Under the pieces are notes generated by a model. That model saw nothing but the letters and a program-made list of their open reading frames with translations. It searched no databases and had not been told where the DNA came from. Positions 33,621-45,935 of a stretch of 64,000 nt of DNA are shown here, piece by piece (position 1 is the stretch's first letter; every line of letters begins with the position of its first letter). This DNA comes from Pezicula radicicola (taxonomy: Eukaryota; Ascomycota; Leotiomycetes; Helotiales; Dermateaceae): the NCBI GenBank assembly GCA_003008705.1, contig PDUO01000023.1, positions 36,020 through 100,019 of the forward strand. The letters run 5' to 3'. Position numbers and translations under genes: made by a program.

Positions 33621-35330
33621 ATGGCAGACATCGAAAAGTCAACGGAGGTGACGCCTGCGGATATGGAGAAGAACCCAGACGCACTTGAATATGTGAAATC
33701 CAACGTCCCCGGGGCAAAGGTGGCGGAGAACGGTTCCATTGATATCATGTTCAAACATGCCGACAAAAACGATGCCGATGAGGCTATGAAGGCCTTCTTG
33801 GGTCATGAGGGAGAGGTGATGGAGATCACGCCAGAAATGGAGCGAAATCTGTTGCGAAAGATTGATATGAATCTCATGCCTGTACGCCTAGAACCATTGA
33901 TTGTTTAAGTAATTCAAGGCTAACCACTCATCAGATGTTGTGCGTCGTTTACGGTCTGAATTACCTTGACAAGACTACACTTTCATATGCCAGTATCATG
34001 GGCATCAAAACTGCAATCCACCTCACAGGCGACAACTACCAATGGCTGAGCAGCATGTTTTATATTGGTTACCTGTTTTGGGAATACCCCACGAACCGAC
34101 TGCTACAACGTTTGCCCCTCGCGAAATATTCTTCCATCTGTATTATAATGTGGGGTCTGACACTGTGCTGTATGGCAGCAACCAAGAATTTCGCTAGTGC
34201 AGTGGCCGTTCGTTTCCTTCTCGGTGTCTTTGAAGCGGCAGTCAGCCCCGGATTCGCCCTCTTCACCTCGCAATGGTACACACGGAAGGAACAGGGTTTG
34301 CGCATAGGAATATGGTTCTCTTTCAACGGATTTGCACAAATCCTTGGAGGCCTTGTTGCATACGGAATCTCTGTTGGAGTTAAAAGGCACGGCGCGGCAA
34401 TCGCATCCTGGAAAATCGTATTTTTGGCTATTGGACTCATCACGGCTGCTGTGGGATGCATTTTCCTTTACTTCATGCCTGATAACCAGTTGAACGCGAG
34501 GTTCTTGAGTCCACTTGAGAGATTGATGGCTGTTGAGCGAATCAGAAAGAATCAACAAGGTGTTGGCAACAAGCACTTCAAGTGGTATCAACTCAAGGAA
34601 GCTTTACTTGATCCCATGACCTGGGCTATCTTCTTCTATGCTCTCGTAGCAGACATTCCCAATGGTAAGCAACCACCACTTACTCTACTTTCTTTCAGCC
34701 CAAGTCTCACATGAAACAGGTGGCATCTCCAACTTCTTTTCTCAACTTATTGTCTCCTTCGGCTACACAGCAGACGAGTCCCTCCTTTACGGTACCCCCG
34801 GGGGTGCGGTTGAAGTTGTCACTCTCATACTCTGCGGCTACTTAGGCGACAAACTCAACAACCGAATCCTAGTCTCCATGTCCGGCCTTATCATCTCCAT
34901 CATCGGCATGCTCCTCATCGTATGCCTACCACTAAGCTCTAATTCCGGACGACTAGCAGGCTACTACCTAACCCAAGCATCACCAACACCCTTCGTAGCA
35001 CTACTTTCCCTAATTGCCTCAAACGTCGCAGGATACACCAAGAAAACAACCGTAGCAGCAGTATATCTAATGGGCTACTGCATCGGCAACATCATCGGAC
35101 CTCAAACATTCCGTCCTCAAGACGCTCCCAGATACAAACCAGCAGAGATCGTCATCATCGTCTGTTGGAGTGTCTGTCTTATCGATCTAGCTTTCATCTA
35201 CTGGTACTACAGACGTCAGAATAAGAAGAACGAGAAGATTAGAGCGGCGCCTGGGTATGTTAGGTTGGAGAATCAAGAGTTTTATGATTTGACGGATAAG
35301 GAGAATCATGAGTTTGTCTATACTCTTTAG
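33621..35330 (+). CDS. MFS permease, allantoate (Dal5)/anion:cation symporter family
   Basis: 533 residues in three exons; introns 33882-33934 and 34665-34719 keep frame. A hydrophilic leader of about 85 residues ends in RKIDMNLMP, the standard entry to helix 1 in this family. Then come GLNYLDKTTLSYASIMGI, YLFWEYPTNRLLQRLP, RFLLGVFEAAVSPGF, WYTRKEQGLRIGIWFSFNG and LSPLERLMAVERIRKNQQG before the central loop. The second half includes GYLGDKLNNR and SNVAGYTKKTTVAAVYLMGY. This is the order seen in Dal5, Tna1 and related plasma-membrane carriers of allantoate, ureidosuccinate, nicotinate or similar anions. The substrate is not determined by sequence. A cytosolic tail with ENQEFYDLTDKEN is also characteristic. 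Confidence 0.9.
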
Positions 35331-36571
35331 AGTGGCTGGAAAGATTGTATTGTATTGTATGTGGATTATTAGTAATGCAAAATTTTGAACTAAACCTTCA
35401 CTGCCGATTGGAAAGAATACATATATTCCAAGCGGGGAAAGGTTGTATACTAGCGAGAATTCGCTACTAAAAAGTCCTGTTGGGAGATTTAGACTATTCT
35501 GTTCATATAAAATATTACTTTCCCACTTGTGACTTGTTGGAATATAGGCTATTAGTTTTTACGTACTTGTACATATTTCGTATTTAAAAGTTCTTCACTT
35601 AAAAAAGGATCTCTCTACACAGAGTCATTCCGTTTAATTATGTAAAAAGAAAAGGCTCATCCTTCCTACTAAGTATTTTCGCTTCCGCAAATTCTCCCCC
35701 CTATTTACGTACTCTCGCTTAAATTTAAATTGCAATTAACCTACTAACGTGCATCCCTGCGTCGAGAGACGCACCCCGTGACGAGACAAACCATCGGTAC
35801 TTTGGATTCAATCGATTTTAAATTTCTAAATTCATTAAAAATTCCCTTATTTTTATATCAATCATATTGTATAACTACTCTTGAACAGTCCAAACTCCAG
35901 CTACTTTAAAATTTATAATCGCGTCGTCGCCGTTATGCCTGATTTCCTTGCAGCAAAAAAAGCAAATCAAGCACAGTAACAGCGCTTGTAAAATTAAGCC
36001 TTCAAAGGCTTGTTACTAGTTTTCGAGAGTTGAGTAGCGTACGAAATGCCAAAAGCGACCCAGTAGAAATGCGTCGCTCGCCTGGCGGCATATCACTTGT
36101 GGCACGCCAGCCACTGGAGGGCAACGGACATCGAAAAATAATCGCGATCGCATTATTGACAATCGTATTATACAAGATTGCGGTCTGACTTGATCTGGTA
36201 GGCTCAGATCATTCTTGGTGATCCAGGGTGATTGATCTAAATGGGTCGCTATAGGATACCACGGTTTCCGCAGTCCGACATGCTACTGCCCCCGATGCAT
36301 CCCATGGAAGCACTGCCACACTAGATTTCTTCTTCGAGGCATTGCGGATTGGTTTGCCAAGTCACTCTCAGCTGACTAGGGGCTGCACCCGTCGTAAGGC
36401 GAACGAAGTGGCTTACTCCGCCCTCAAGGCAACCTTTTTAGAGAGCCTTCCGCGACCTGTCTATATCTATATCTCTACCGCTTATAGTCCTCATCCAATT
36501 CTCTTTATGCCCAAAAGCGCGCTCGAAAACTTCTTTCATATCGGAAAGACCGTGGATATACAATTGAGAAC
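35331..36571. other. Intergenic, no gene seen
   Basis: 1.24 kb. The first half is A+T-rich and stop-laden. The second half (about 36050-36340) is richer in G+C, with words such as gcgtcgctcgcctggcg, but no protein-like frame was found. It may be an old insertion scar. The end holds the promoter of the gene at 36572. Confidence 0.4.
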
Positions 36572-37904
36572 ATGCATCTTAAGCCCATTCCTCCGGAGAA
36601 AATTGAGCAGGCGAGAGAGCTGTACAGATGGTACCGCATAGCGACGGAGAATGCAGAAAGGGACAGGTTGATTCGTATGTCAACGGAAGGTCATCCGGTT
36701 TCTAAAGATGAGAGTATTTCTGAATTAAACAATAATGGTTTACGTTTGAGGCAACGGAAGCCTCTCGCACCTGATGCGCGGGCTCAGGCAGCGTTGTTAC
36801 GGTTTATCGGGGCATGTTCGCATTGTCGAGATAGAAAGGTTCCGGTAAAGTCTTTCATACCTTCTGCTATCGAATTCCACTATTGACAACACTCACAAGT
36901 GTCCGTTGACTCATCATGATCTTGCGAGTCTGCAAGAGAACCATCGTTCCAATGATGCCAACGCAGTATTTCCGGAAAGCTCAAATGATGCGTTTGAGAT
37001 GGCAACCACCATGGCTGGCCAGACCGCTACTTCAGCAGAAACCACAGCAACGCCTAAAGAAGACCAGTGGTCTTTTGAAGGACCCTTTGGGACGTCTTCC
37101 TCCTTGGACACGCCGTCAATTAGCAGTTCCGGACGACAGTTCTGGAACGACGCATATTTCTTTAATACCCCGCAACGCAATGTCATTCTTGGTGTTATGT
37201 ACCTGGATTCTTACCTGACATGTTTATATTCCGACTCATGTTCCGATACATTTGACACATTAGAACAACTCTATATCCATTTCGATGCTAAGCACTTCTT
37301 AATCAGGCGAGTTGAACACCCGCTTCGAATCATCTGCTCCCAATGCAAAGCTATGAAGGCTTGGCGACCTCAGATGCTGCTCTCGACAAACTTCTTACAG
37401 AACGAAACTTGTGACTGGTGTAGGGTTATTGGTTCCAACTCCATCTGGATTTTTTCCCAACTTGAGAGCGTTCCTGGCTTTCCGGACGATCAGGATGCCA
37501 GATCAAAATCTCAATCTCTGGTTCTACATCGCAATCATGAGCAGTTCAAGCAACTTTGTTCTAGCACGTATCGTGGTAGCAATGAGCCAAGTCCTCAAGA
37601 GGAATCCCAGCTAGGATTAACTCGACGCCCTCAAACATGCATAGGTTTACTTCTTATGATGCTTGGAACAATTTTCCTCGGGTGTTTTTTTGGTATCTTC
37701 TTCACTATTCACAAGGAATATGGATATAGTATGGGAGATTCTTTTACATTGGCCGGCTTCCTGATAGCAGTGGGCACCCTACTCTGTGGGGTGCTTTCTG
37801 CTTTCCATTATCCACATTGTCAATGTTGGGGGGGGAAACGGAAAAAGTCTACCAATACCAGGAACTCAGAAACAACCTTGGGTCATGCGAATCACAGAAC
37901 TTGA
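36572..37904 (+). CDS. Cys/His (zinc-binding) protein with C-terminal membrane helices; probable frameshift near the end
   Basis: Two exons with intron 36845-36899. The join makes GACSHCRDRKVPCPLTHHDL, a compact Cys/His motif common in fungal proteins. The start ATG 36572 opens a basic helical leader (KPIPPEKIEQARELYRWYRI). A middle region carries further Cys/His pairs (SDSCSDTFDTLEQLYIHFDAKH, split over more sequence; RIICSQCKAMKAW; ETCDWCRVIG) that may bind zinc. Two membrane helices follow: CIGLLLMMLGTIFLGCFFG and LAGFLIAVGTLLCGVLSAF. As written the protein ends at 37904 (425 residues). A run of eight G at 37828-37835 lies just after the last helix. Shifting by one base there opens a protein-like tail to 38142 (ITELESELWKLYWRGRSKLA), so the true end is probably 38142. 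Function unknown. Confidence 0.7.
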
Positions 37905-39076
37905 GAGCGAGTTGTGGAAGCTTTACTGGCGCGGTCGCTCAAAGCTTGCTGTAAGTGATGGAGACATGACAATAATGCTGGACAAGCAGCTGCAAGCAGC
38001 AGAGCGAAAGCAACACGTGGCTGCTCATTGGAAACTTCTAGAAGAACGCCACACTTCACGCGATTCGGTATATTCTCCAATAAATAATACTACTAGCATA
38101 GCTGTAAATATTATTTTCGATAAATCTTGCCTCGCTTATTAAGACGCTTGGCGTTTTGTTTATCTCCTACTTTGCCCGGATAAATTCGGCATGGAAGTTT
38201 TCTTGCGCTCTATGTCTTCAAACCTTGGAGCCATATTCTTTTTTCTTAGAAGCTCTGTGCTGAAGCTCCGAAATTCGGAGATAGGGTAATAGTTATGATA
38301 GAGCAGGGGGAAACAGCTATAGCCGCTTTAACGTGATTAATAGAACGATCGACAGTATAGTCAAACCGTAGTAATTTTCTTATTGCAAACTGAATTCTTG
38401 TGTAGAAACAACTAAAGAATAATAGCTAACTGACTATAACTTTATATATTTGTGTGGTAGAGATTTGAGACTTCTAAACCATTGACTTGTCTCGGCACAC
38501 AAGGTGTCTCGCTACGTGGGGACGGACGTACCTGCTATCTTTGCGAGATTTTAAAATTGCTTTTACAGGATATCGAGATGTTATATAGGGACTGGAAATA
38601 TCGCGTTTATGGTTTCTGGTTGTGGTGGGGGTGTGATAGACACTAGGGTTTAAAGAATGCTGCCGATGGTTTTTATGCAATTCCTTATATTCAAGTAGTT
38701 GTACAGATATGAGAGAGAGATGTGGTGGCAATGCGCATAATATAAAAATTAATTTGCATGCGTTACACAAGGAGATACATTAATACGATTCCTACTCTAG
38801 AATCCAGTTATCCCCTATCTATGGCCCTATACCTTCCGTAACTCTATTACCACCAGCCATCATCATTACAAAAACGCCAGGTATACCGACCCAATGAAAA
38901 TGATCAGTCCCGTGATCAATAACACATGTTCCATCATCTTTCCACGCTTAACAGGGCCGATTTCCATTTCGACCCTCCCCCACTCGCCACGCTCGCCAAA
39001 CAAAAATCGCTGAAACACCAACCCAATGAAAATGAGAAATAATCAATCGACAATTTCAATATCCGCCATCGCCTCC
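37905..39076. other. 3' region of zinc/membrane gene and convergent spacer
   Basis: 37905-38142 holds the frame-shifted, protein-like tail described for the upstream gene. 38143-38865 shows no gene. 38866-39036 on the minus strand holds a short two-helix frame, listed separately. The rest is the 3' flank of the DHA2 pump. Confidence 0.4.
38866..39036 (-). other. Possible small membrane-protein exon downstream of the DHA2 gene
   Basis: A short minus-strand frame has two hydrophobic helices, LIFIGLVFQRFLFGERGEWG and later LLITGLIIFIGSVYLAFL, before the stop at 38866. A basic/acidic loop (GRVEMEIGPVKRGKMMEH) lies between them. There is no ATG upstream in frame: the first Met is inside the loop and a TGA lies just upstream. 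If real it must be spliced from an upstream exon, or it is a relic. The bases coding the two helices share the repeated word attttcattgggt. Confidence 0.25.
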
Positions 39077-41003
39077 CTATCCAGCATGACCAACCTCCAT
39101 AAACAACCTCTCCCTCTTCATGCCCGCACTCAACACCAAAACCAAAGCCCCCGCAACAATAACCAAAATATAAGTCAAACTCATACTATCAACAATAGCC
39201 TTCAAAACACCCTCCTTCTGCACACCACTTAAACTCTGCACAAAACTACTACCAGCACCAGAGATAGCCTGTTGAATCTCCTCAGTCGGCGTATTCGGCA
39301 AAATAGCCGTAATCTTCTCTTGTGATTTATTAAGAAAGATAGAATTAGCAATTGCTAAAGAGATGGTAACACCTGTTACTTGAGCGCAGGTGATGAATCC
39401 AACTGCTGAAGCGATGAGATGATATTCCACTATTGCTTGTGCTACTGAGAAACTGGCTTGTAGGAATAATCCATCTCCGAATCCGATTAGGACGCTGTAG
39501 CCGTATACGCGGCTTGTGCTTGTTGTTGAATCGACGGTATACATTAATGAACCCCCTATGATTACTAAGGCTCCGCCTACTGCGTACCATGGCATGTAGA
39601 AACCGTACTTTGAGAGGATCGCTCCGTTGGAGATGACTGCGAAGATTAGGAGGAATATAAATGGTAAGAGTCGTACTCCGGCATCTAGTGCTGAGTCGGA
39701 ACGCGTGAATTGAAAGAAGATCGGTATCATGTAGATGGGTATGAACACTGCTGTTCCACCTGCTGCTGTCATTGCGAACAAGATTAAGATGGTTCGTGAT
39801 TTGAAGAATTCGACAGGGAAAATGCGACGTGAGGTTGTTGTAAAGATGGTCCAGACTTGTTGGATTCCAAGCAGGATGAATAATACTCCTGAGCAAACGA
39901 AGAGTCCGATTATTTTTCCTGAGTTCCAAGGGTAGGTTATTCCACCGAAGGAAACGGCCATTACTCCAGAGACGAAGGCACCACATGTAAGGACTGAACC
40001 GACGTAGTCAAGTTCCTTGAAGCGTGCTAAGAGTGGGACTCCGGGTCGAGGGTCTTTGCTTGGAAGGAGGAAGATGTAAACAGGTGCGCAGAGACCCCCA
40101 ATGCACAGGTTTATGTAAAAGGACCAACGCCATCCAGCCGAAGAATCAGTAAAAGCACCACCGATAATAGGACCTAGTACTGTTCCCAAGCCCCATGTGA
40201 GGCCAGTGCCTCCTATATACAATGGACGTTCCTGGATGGTTGTCGTGAAAGCTAGGAGTGTCATGACGCCAACTGTCCGTAAACGAGGAGTTAGCAATTA
40301 CTTCTTCTGTAGGGGATTTGGAGTTGTTGCTCCCGAGACATGTCTCGAGAGAAAATGTCTTGAGAGAGGATATCTCAAGAGGAACTCCTCTTAAAATACT
40401 CCCGAATAGGAATGAAAGTGCTCCCCCATACGCACCATACGTGCCGGCACCTCCAACACCACATATCACTCTTCCGACAATAAGAGCAGACATGTTAGGT
40501 GCAGCACCGCAAAGCGCTGACCCGACTTCGAATAGAGTAAGGCAGAGTATGTATGTCCATTTCGCATTGAACTGTCCAAAGACCTTTCCCCAGATGAGAT
40601 TCGTCGCCGCGGCGCCCATCAAAAAGCCTACCGAGAGCCAAGAAAGCTTGGAGACGCCATTGAATTCGAGAATGATAGCCGGTTGAACATCAGCTACAAT
40701 TGTATTGTCGAGTGCGAAAAGGAAGGTTGAGGAAAGGATTGCTGCTACGACCATGCCCCATTTTACGCCGCTTATATCTCGGGGCGGTGGCTCGCTGGTT
40801 ACTTCTGGTTCAATCTGTTTCTCTGCATCGAAGTCGGTTACTGATGTGTTTTCGGAGGCAATTGGTCCTGTTGGGACTTGTGGCGAAAGGAAACTCTTGT
40901 CCATTGTTTTCTCGCTGCTGGGGTCGATATCTTTGTCTGCGACGATTGTATTCTCGGCCGTGCTGTGCGCCTCGAAATCTTTCTCCGATTCCGCGGCACC
41001 CAT
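39077..41003 (-). CDS. DHA2-family MFS multidrug/toxin efflux pump (14 helices)
   Basis: I chose ATG 41003 (MGAAESEKDFEAHS); an in-frame ATG 66 bases upstream (41069) is possible. With intron 40273-40399 removed the protein has 599 residues. After a charged cytosolic leader of about 95 residues come family strings: FLFALDNTIVADVQPAI, SWLSVGFLMGAAATNLIWGK, GRVICGVGGAGTYGAYGG, then across the intron ERPLYIGGTGLTWGLGTVLG, motif C (LGPIIGGAFTDSSAGWRWSF) and SALDAGVRLLPFIF. This is the pattern of DHA2 proton antiporters that export drugs or self-made metabolites. No biosynthetic cluster lies beside it, so general drug export is as likely as any specific role. The intron is long for this locus (127 bases). 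Confidence 0.9.
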
Positions 41004-43150
41004 GGTTGTTGAATCTGGGGATTTTCTGTACCAAGTACCAAAGGTATGAGATAAAGTGATGCGATCCACAATAAGGGTCTACCCAGAAGTTGTTGGTTAA
41101 GGGACAAAGAAGTTTAGAGCCAATCGCCGTTTGTAATGAAGTACTAGCCAGTTCGCTCCAACTCCTAAGTCCGAGGGAGTTATTTTGCTCGAAATGGTGA
41201 CTTGGGAGAACTTTGGATACTAATCTGGAAGGCCCACTGGGCATATATAATTTTTCTGCTCGGCATGCTCACTCTAACGTTGGTGCAAGGCATGGAAGGC
41301 TGTCAGCGATCCAAGCGACACTAATCGTCGGCTTTCGCTCCGAAGCGAAAACCGACGATTATAATGAAGAATTCTATTTATAAGCAGAGAGCATCAAAAT
41401 GCGTGCTCGAGCTTCATGTCGCAACAGTAGACCAATTGTTGGCAATTGTTCTCTCCCATATCGTCATGATTTAGGGTCACGAGTAGTGTCATTAACTTTG
41501 TGCTGTTAACATGAGTCACGGCCGTGGCTTTTTTAGCGGTATCTCGTTGAAGATTCTGTATAAAGAAAGAGGATGCGAGAGTAGCCCCTGCTACGTCCAT
41601 AGCTGATTCGCTTGCTGTCAGACTGATAACGGGGGTGCAAGTGCGAGTAGCGCTTACCGAGACCACATCTCCTGTCGTGATAGGACAACGTGGCCAAGGT
41701 GTATAATTGTTTGGCACATGGCTAAGACTAAGAAAATACCAAGGAATCGGGACATCTACATTTAAATCTCTTCATCAAATCGGACAGTTTTTGAGCCGCG
41801 TCAAAGAGGCTGATCCTTTTGGACCTATGGGAGAGCAAAGAATCAGGGAATTTCCCGTCCGCCATGTGAAAATCCATGGAGTTTGAGGATGTAGAGACAT
41901 ATATTCCCTATATTTAAGCCTTCCCCACCACCCACAGCGACATGATGCTCAAGGCGCTAGTAGATGATTGTTCAGCATCGCCGAAACTAAAAGGTAATTG
42001 TCTCGTCGACTTGCGAGGATTTGTAAAGGCGAGGAATGTGCGAGCCCTCTGGTCCGCCGAGAACGGTGGAGTTACAGGCAGAAGAACCGAAAGCCGAAAG
42101 CAGAAATACTTGTCAGAAATATAACAGAATAGTCGCATTCATAGCAGCCCAACCATACGACTTATAAGCAAGCTTACTACAAGCAAAGTCTCTACAGTTC
42201 AGACCCTAGCATCGGTAACAGGAAAAAGATGACAGCGACAGCTTGTCAGCTCGACGATCCACCTTTTTGTACAGCACAATAGGATATACCCAAGTAGTGA
42301 GTGAGATACGAACAAATCAGTACGAATTACTATACAATGCCAACCACCAGCTTCATTCCAACCTGTGTCGTGGCCTTGGGGCGTCCGATAAAAGAGAGGC
42401 CTGCTACACTGGTGGCGCGCCTATGCCATACAAAGTACAGTCAGATGAATCGGAGGTTCCGGCTTCAAGTCGGCGACTTGCAACTCGCAAGAAGTATCTG
42501 AGCACAGGAGGGGAAGCTGGGCATATGTTGGAGACCAAAAGTAGGAAGTCAAGAAGTAAAACAAGCTGTATAATTTGGGTTGTTTTGCATTGATGGTTGT
42601 TGAAATAGAGTTGTAGAAGACACGCTGATGCGGAGAGGTAGAGCTTTGCTCCGGGCCCCACATGATCTGCCAAGCATCACATCACGTGTACGAGATTTAT
42701 GTCAATTTGAAATGCTACTGACATTGGGGCCATATTGATATCCCGAGTTACTTGGGTATAAGGATAGCATAGACGAAATTTCTTTCTTGTATCTTTCTTT
42801 TTTCGTTTTACTCTGAAGAGAATAACCTGTGAGTATTATCTAGTAGACTAAGCAGTCGACTAACTACCTAGGTGTATTATTCAAGAGTTCCATAAGTCAT
42901 GAGTTTTCGTAGTAAAACACAATTTTTTAACTAGTTAGATGAAGCAATATAGCCAAGGCATGTGATATGTAGGCAGTGTCAATACAATACAAGTGGTCGA
43001 GATAAACCTTTTTGAAATGAAGGGGAAGGTCACATGACGAGACCTAGAAAATACCCGCCAAATCACCATTCAACAAACACTGCTCAATAGTAGTGTTACA
43101 TATTTACTTACTATTCTTAAATTAATGCTACTATCGAGAATGTGTGTATT
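41004..43150. other. Intergenic upstream of the DHA2 pump; no confident gene
   Basis: 2.15 kb. It contains the promoter of the DHA2 gene with a strong palindrome at 41323-41360 (listed separately). Frames such as minus 41394-41717 and plus 42243-42593 have no domain, signal or codon pattern that supports them. The part after 42700 is A+T-rich and is the 3' flank of the ZZ-kinase gene. Confidence 0.45.
41323..41360. repeat. 38-bp near-perfect palindrome in pump promoter
   Basis: Arms aatcgtcggctttcgct and agcgaaaaccgacgatt pair at 16 of 17 positions around a 4-base centre (ccga). It lies 320 bases upstream of the DHA2 start codon. A cgg...ccg half-site arrangement inside it resembles binding sites of Zn2Cys6 regulators, but the whole could equally fold as a hairpin. 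Confidence 0.6.
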
Positions 43151-45585
43151 TTACCGGAACGGACGCCCAAAAAAGCTCTTTCTTTTCTTCTCGGTAACTA
43201 TCGGAGGTGGCGGAGGGTCGTACTCATCGTCGTCTCCCCAATCTTCTCCTCCGTAATCCACAGCCTTTGCCTCGACCCATTTCTTTATCTTCTTCAGCTG
43301 TGGCGATGGTGTTTTAAGCTTCTCGAGCTGTATCTGAGCCTTATTTTCTTCAATTTGCCTGCGTTTATATTCCAACTGCTCCATCCATTCCCTGTACATT
43401 TTATACATCTTGTCTTCCCTCGTTTGCATCCTATCCTTCTGCTCTTTCACTTTCTCATCGAACACTACCAATTCCTCTTCTATCTTCGCCATACTCTTCT
43501 TGTGCAGTTCTACCTCTTCTGGAAGAGTCATCTTTACCAATACTTGTGTTGGAACTGCTGCTGGTTTTACTTTCGTGGAGTCATCTATTGGTTCTTGAGC
43601 GGGAATGTCCACTCTACAGTGCTGCTCCCATACGTGTCGATTGGGTGGTGCAGAGATTGGAAAGGTGACCCTGCATTGAAAACAGTAATCGTACATATCC
43701 TCTGGGTAGCTAAGCCGTCCTGTTTTATACGATGGTCTCCACCTTCGGGAAGACAACGTGATTGGTAGTAGTCCCTTGGACTCCGGTTCACCGTTGATGT
43801 AGGACATAACCCATCGCGTCCCTACGGTCTCTGTAACACTGTTGACTGGCTTTCCGTTTCCAACATGTCGCTTCACCATCCAATGATCTTGGAAGTGGCA
43901 ATGACTACCCTCTCTCACACACGCCAAGCAGAGATCAAATATTCCATCGTTGCAAAGGCTGCAGTGGTGATAGTCCCCAGTGATTGGTTGTTGACAATTA
44001 TTGCAAACGATAAGGGCAGTGACTCTATTGGGGTCCGCATCGGTTGCTGGTAGTTGTTCTACCCTCTCTGGCTCTCCCACCCTCGTAGTTCTGAAAGCAA
44101 GGTCTGTCTCGCTTCTGGCTCCATAGTCACTAGTATCAGCAATACCCGGGGTCCCAGGTACAATATATTCGGATGTGTTTAGGGGTCGAAATGAATCAAA
44201 CGAACGATCAGAATCTCGAAGCTCATCGGTAGGTGGTATGTACGGACCAGATTCAGTAGTCATATCTGATTGCGGTCTGATCTCAGGCGGAAAGGGTTCA
44301 GGACGTGAAGTTCGACATATTGGCACGTGCGCCGATTCAGATGAAAAGGGTTTTCGGGCCGTGAAAATCATAAAGGGTTCTTTGTTTGAATGAAAAGTTG
44401 GGTCCTTGTACGAGGGCGCGAATCCTTGCCTAAGTGTGATTGGACTATTTGAGCCACTATTTGTAGTTGTGATTTGCTTGCTCGTGGGAATTGATACATC
44501 GCATGCATTCAGAGTCTTAGCACAGAACCAAGAAGAACCTAAGGCCTCTTCCGCAGTAGGTCGTTGTGATGGGAATGGAATTAAGACACTTTTAATAAAA
44601 TTAATTCCCGAAGAGCTCGTACGGCTCTTCAGTGGGTCGACTGGAAATTTGCCACCACGGCAATAACTAACAAGGTTCCTGGGCCAGTCGACAAATGGCA
44701 CTTGTAGGGCCATCATCTCGTATAACACGCATGCAAATGACCAAATATCAACGGCGTTGGTGTATGTTTGGCTTTCTTCGTCCAGGAAAGGGACATAGTG
44801 AAAAATCTCAGGAGCAAGGTAATTCGGCGTGCCTGTGCTAGTTCGTAGTGCCGTATCACTATTGGAAACGCGCTTCGAAATTCCAAAGTCTCCAATTTTC
44901 ACCCACCAGTTGGGTGAGTGCTGAACGACGAATACATTCTAGTTGATTGGCATTGCTATTGCTCGTAGAGTATGTGTGAACGGCTTACCTGAGGCTTTAG
45001 ATCTCTATGTGTGAATTGTTCTTCGTGCATAATTCTCAATCCTTCTAGCAGTTGTAAGGCAATGATGCGAGCGTCGTGCTCCGAGAGAGCTTCGGTGATA
45101 AATCTATCCAGAGTTCCATGCTGGAAGTACTCCATGGCAATAAAAATATCATCATCATTTTCGAACCATCCGAAGAAATTAACAAATGCTTGGGACTGAA
45201 CAAACTGCGCCTGTTATTACTGTAGCTGAGACGAATTGAGTTTGAACAAACGTCTACTAACCTTGGCTCTTGAGAACTTAGTCAACGCTAGCAGCTCCTT
45301 CCGAAAGTCAACCTTTAAACGTGCCATATCCATTTTTCGCAGTTGTTTGACTGCTCGATCTTTGTACTGTGTCTCGCCATCCACATTCTGTAGTTTCTCC
45401 AGCCGCACAGTCCCAAAGGACCCCGCTCCGAGCACTGGCTTCTGAGGAGCCCATTTCTCTTCGACAACGACTTTTTGCCTCCCGCGGCCCCAATCTGCGC
45501 GTAATGATCTATGCAAAACAATATCGGGTCGCGTATAGAACTCAGTCTGGAGCTTGTAATCATCCAGATCTTGTAGGAGAGACAT
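43151..45585 (-). CDS. Serine/threonine protein kinase with ZZ zinc finger and coiled-coil tail
   Basis: 775 residues in three exons; introns 45205-45261 and 44939-44988. The kinase domain comes first and is complete: LGAGSFGTVRLEKL (Gly loop), KDRAVKQLRKM (Lys), THRDLKPQ-NVFVV (catalytic loop, split by intron 2), KIGDFGISKRV (DFG), GTPNYLAPEIF (APE) and VDIWSFACVLYEMM. After a Ser/Pro-rich linker comes a ZZ-type finger: CNNCQQPITGDYHHCSLC and later DLCLACVREGSHCHFQDH. Next is a second Cys/His pair region (YDYCFQCRVTFPI, HVWEQHC), then a long Glu/Lys/Gln coiled coil and a basic end (KKRKSFFGRPFR). It should be catalytically active. ZZ fingers often read protein N-termini or ubiquitin-like partners. 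It is head-to-head with a HeLo-like pseudokinase gene. Confidence 0.88.
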
Positions 45586-45935
45586 TGCTAAGCTCTAAGC
45601 GCTAGCCTTGTGGGGGAAGTGGTTCGCCTGGATAAGGAGTTCGCGTACGACGAGTACCAAAGAGCAGCATCAACGGACTTGCTCTGGCTTGCTGTTCGAC
45701 GATCGATTGCTCATTGATTGAGATGTTCTTGTTGGAGACAAAAAGCAATAAATCCATTTTGCTGCTGGTGAGGAGCACAAGGCCTCAGCCTCATATCGGT
45801 GCCGGCACATATAGGTTCAGCTCGCTTAGAAGGCCAATAATGGATTTACGACTATTTTGAGGCGTTTAGACCCCACACCCCACGGACTATTAAACTTCCT
45901 AAAGTCCTTGGAGCTGTCCTCAACGACAGTATAAT
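45586..45935. promoter_or_regulatory. Shared divergent promoter of kinase and HeLo-like pseudokinase genes
   Basis: Only 350 bases separate the two opposite start codons (45585 minus, 45936 plus), so the genes likely share control elements. No specific factor site was recognised. Confidence 0.5.

Noticed and set aside
41394..41717. 107-codon minus-strand frame in the pump promoter region
   Set aside because: No recognisable family, no splice or promoter context; it overlaps the likely regulatory region.
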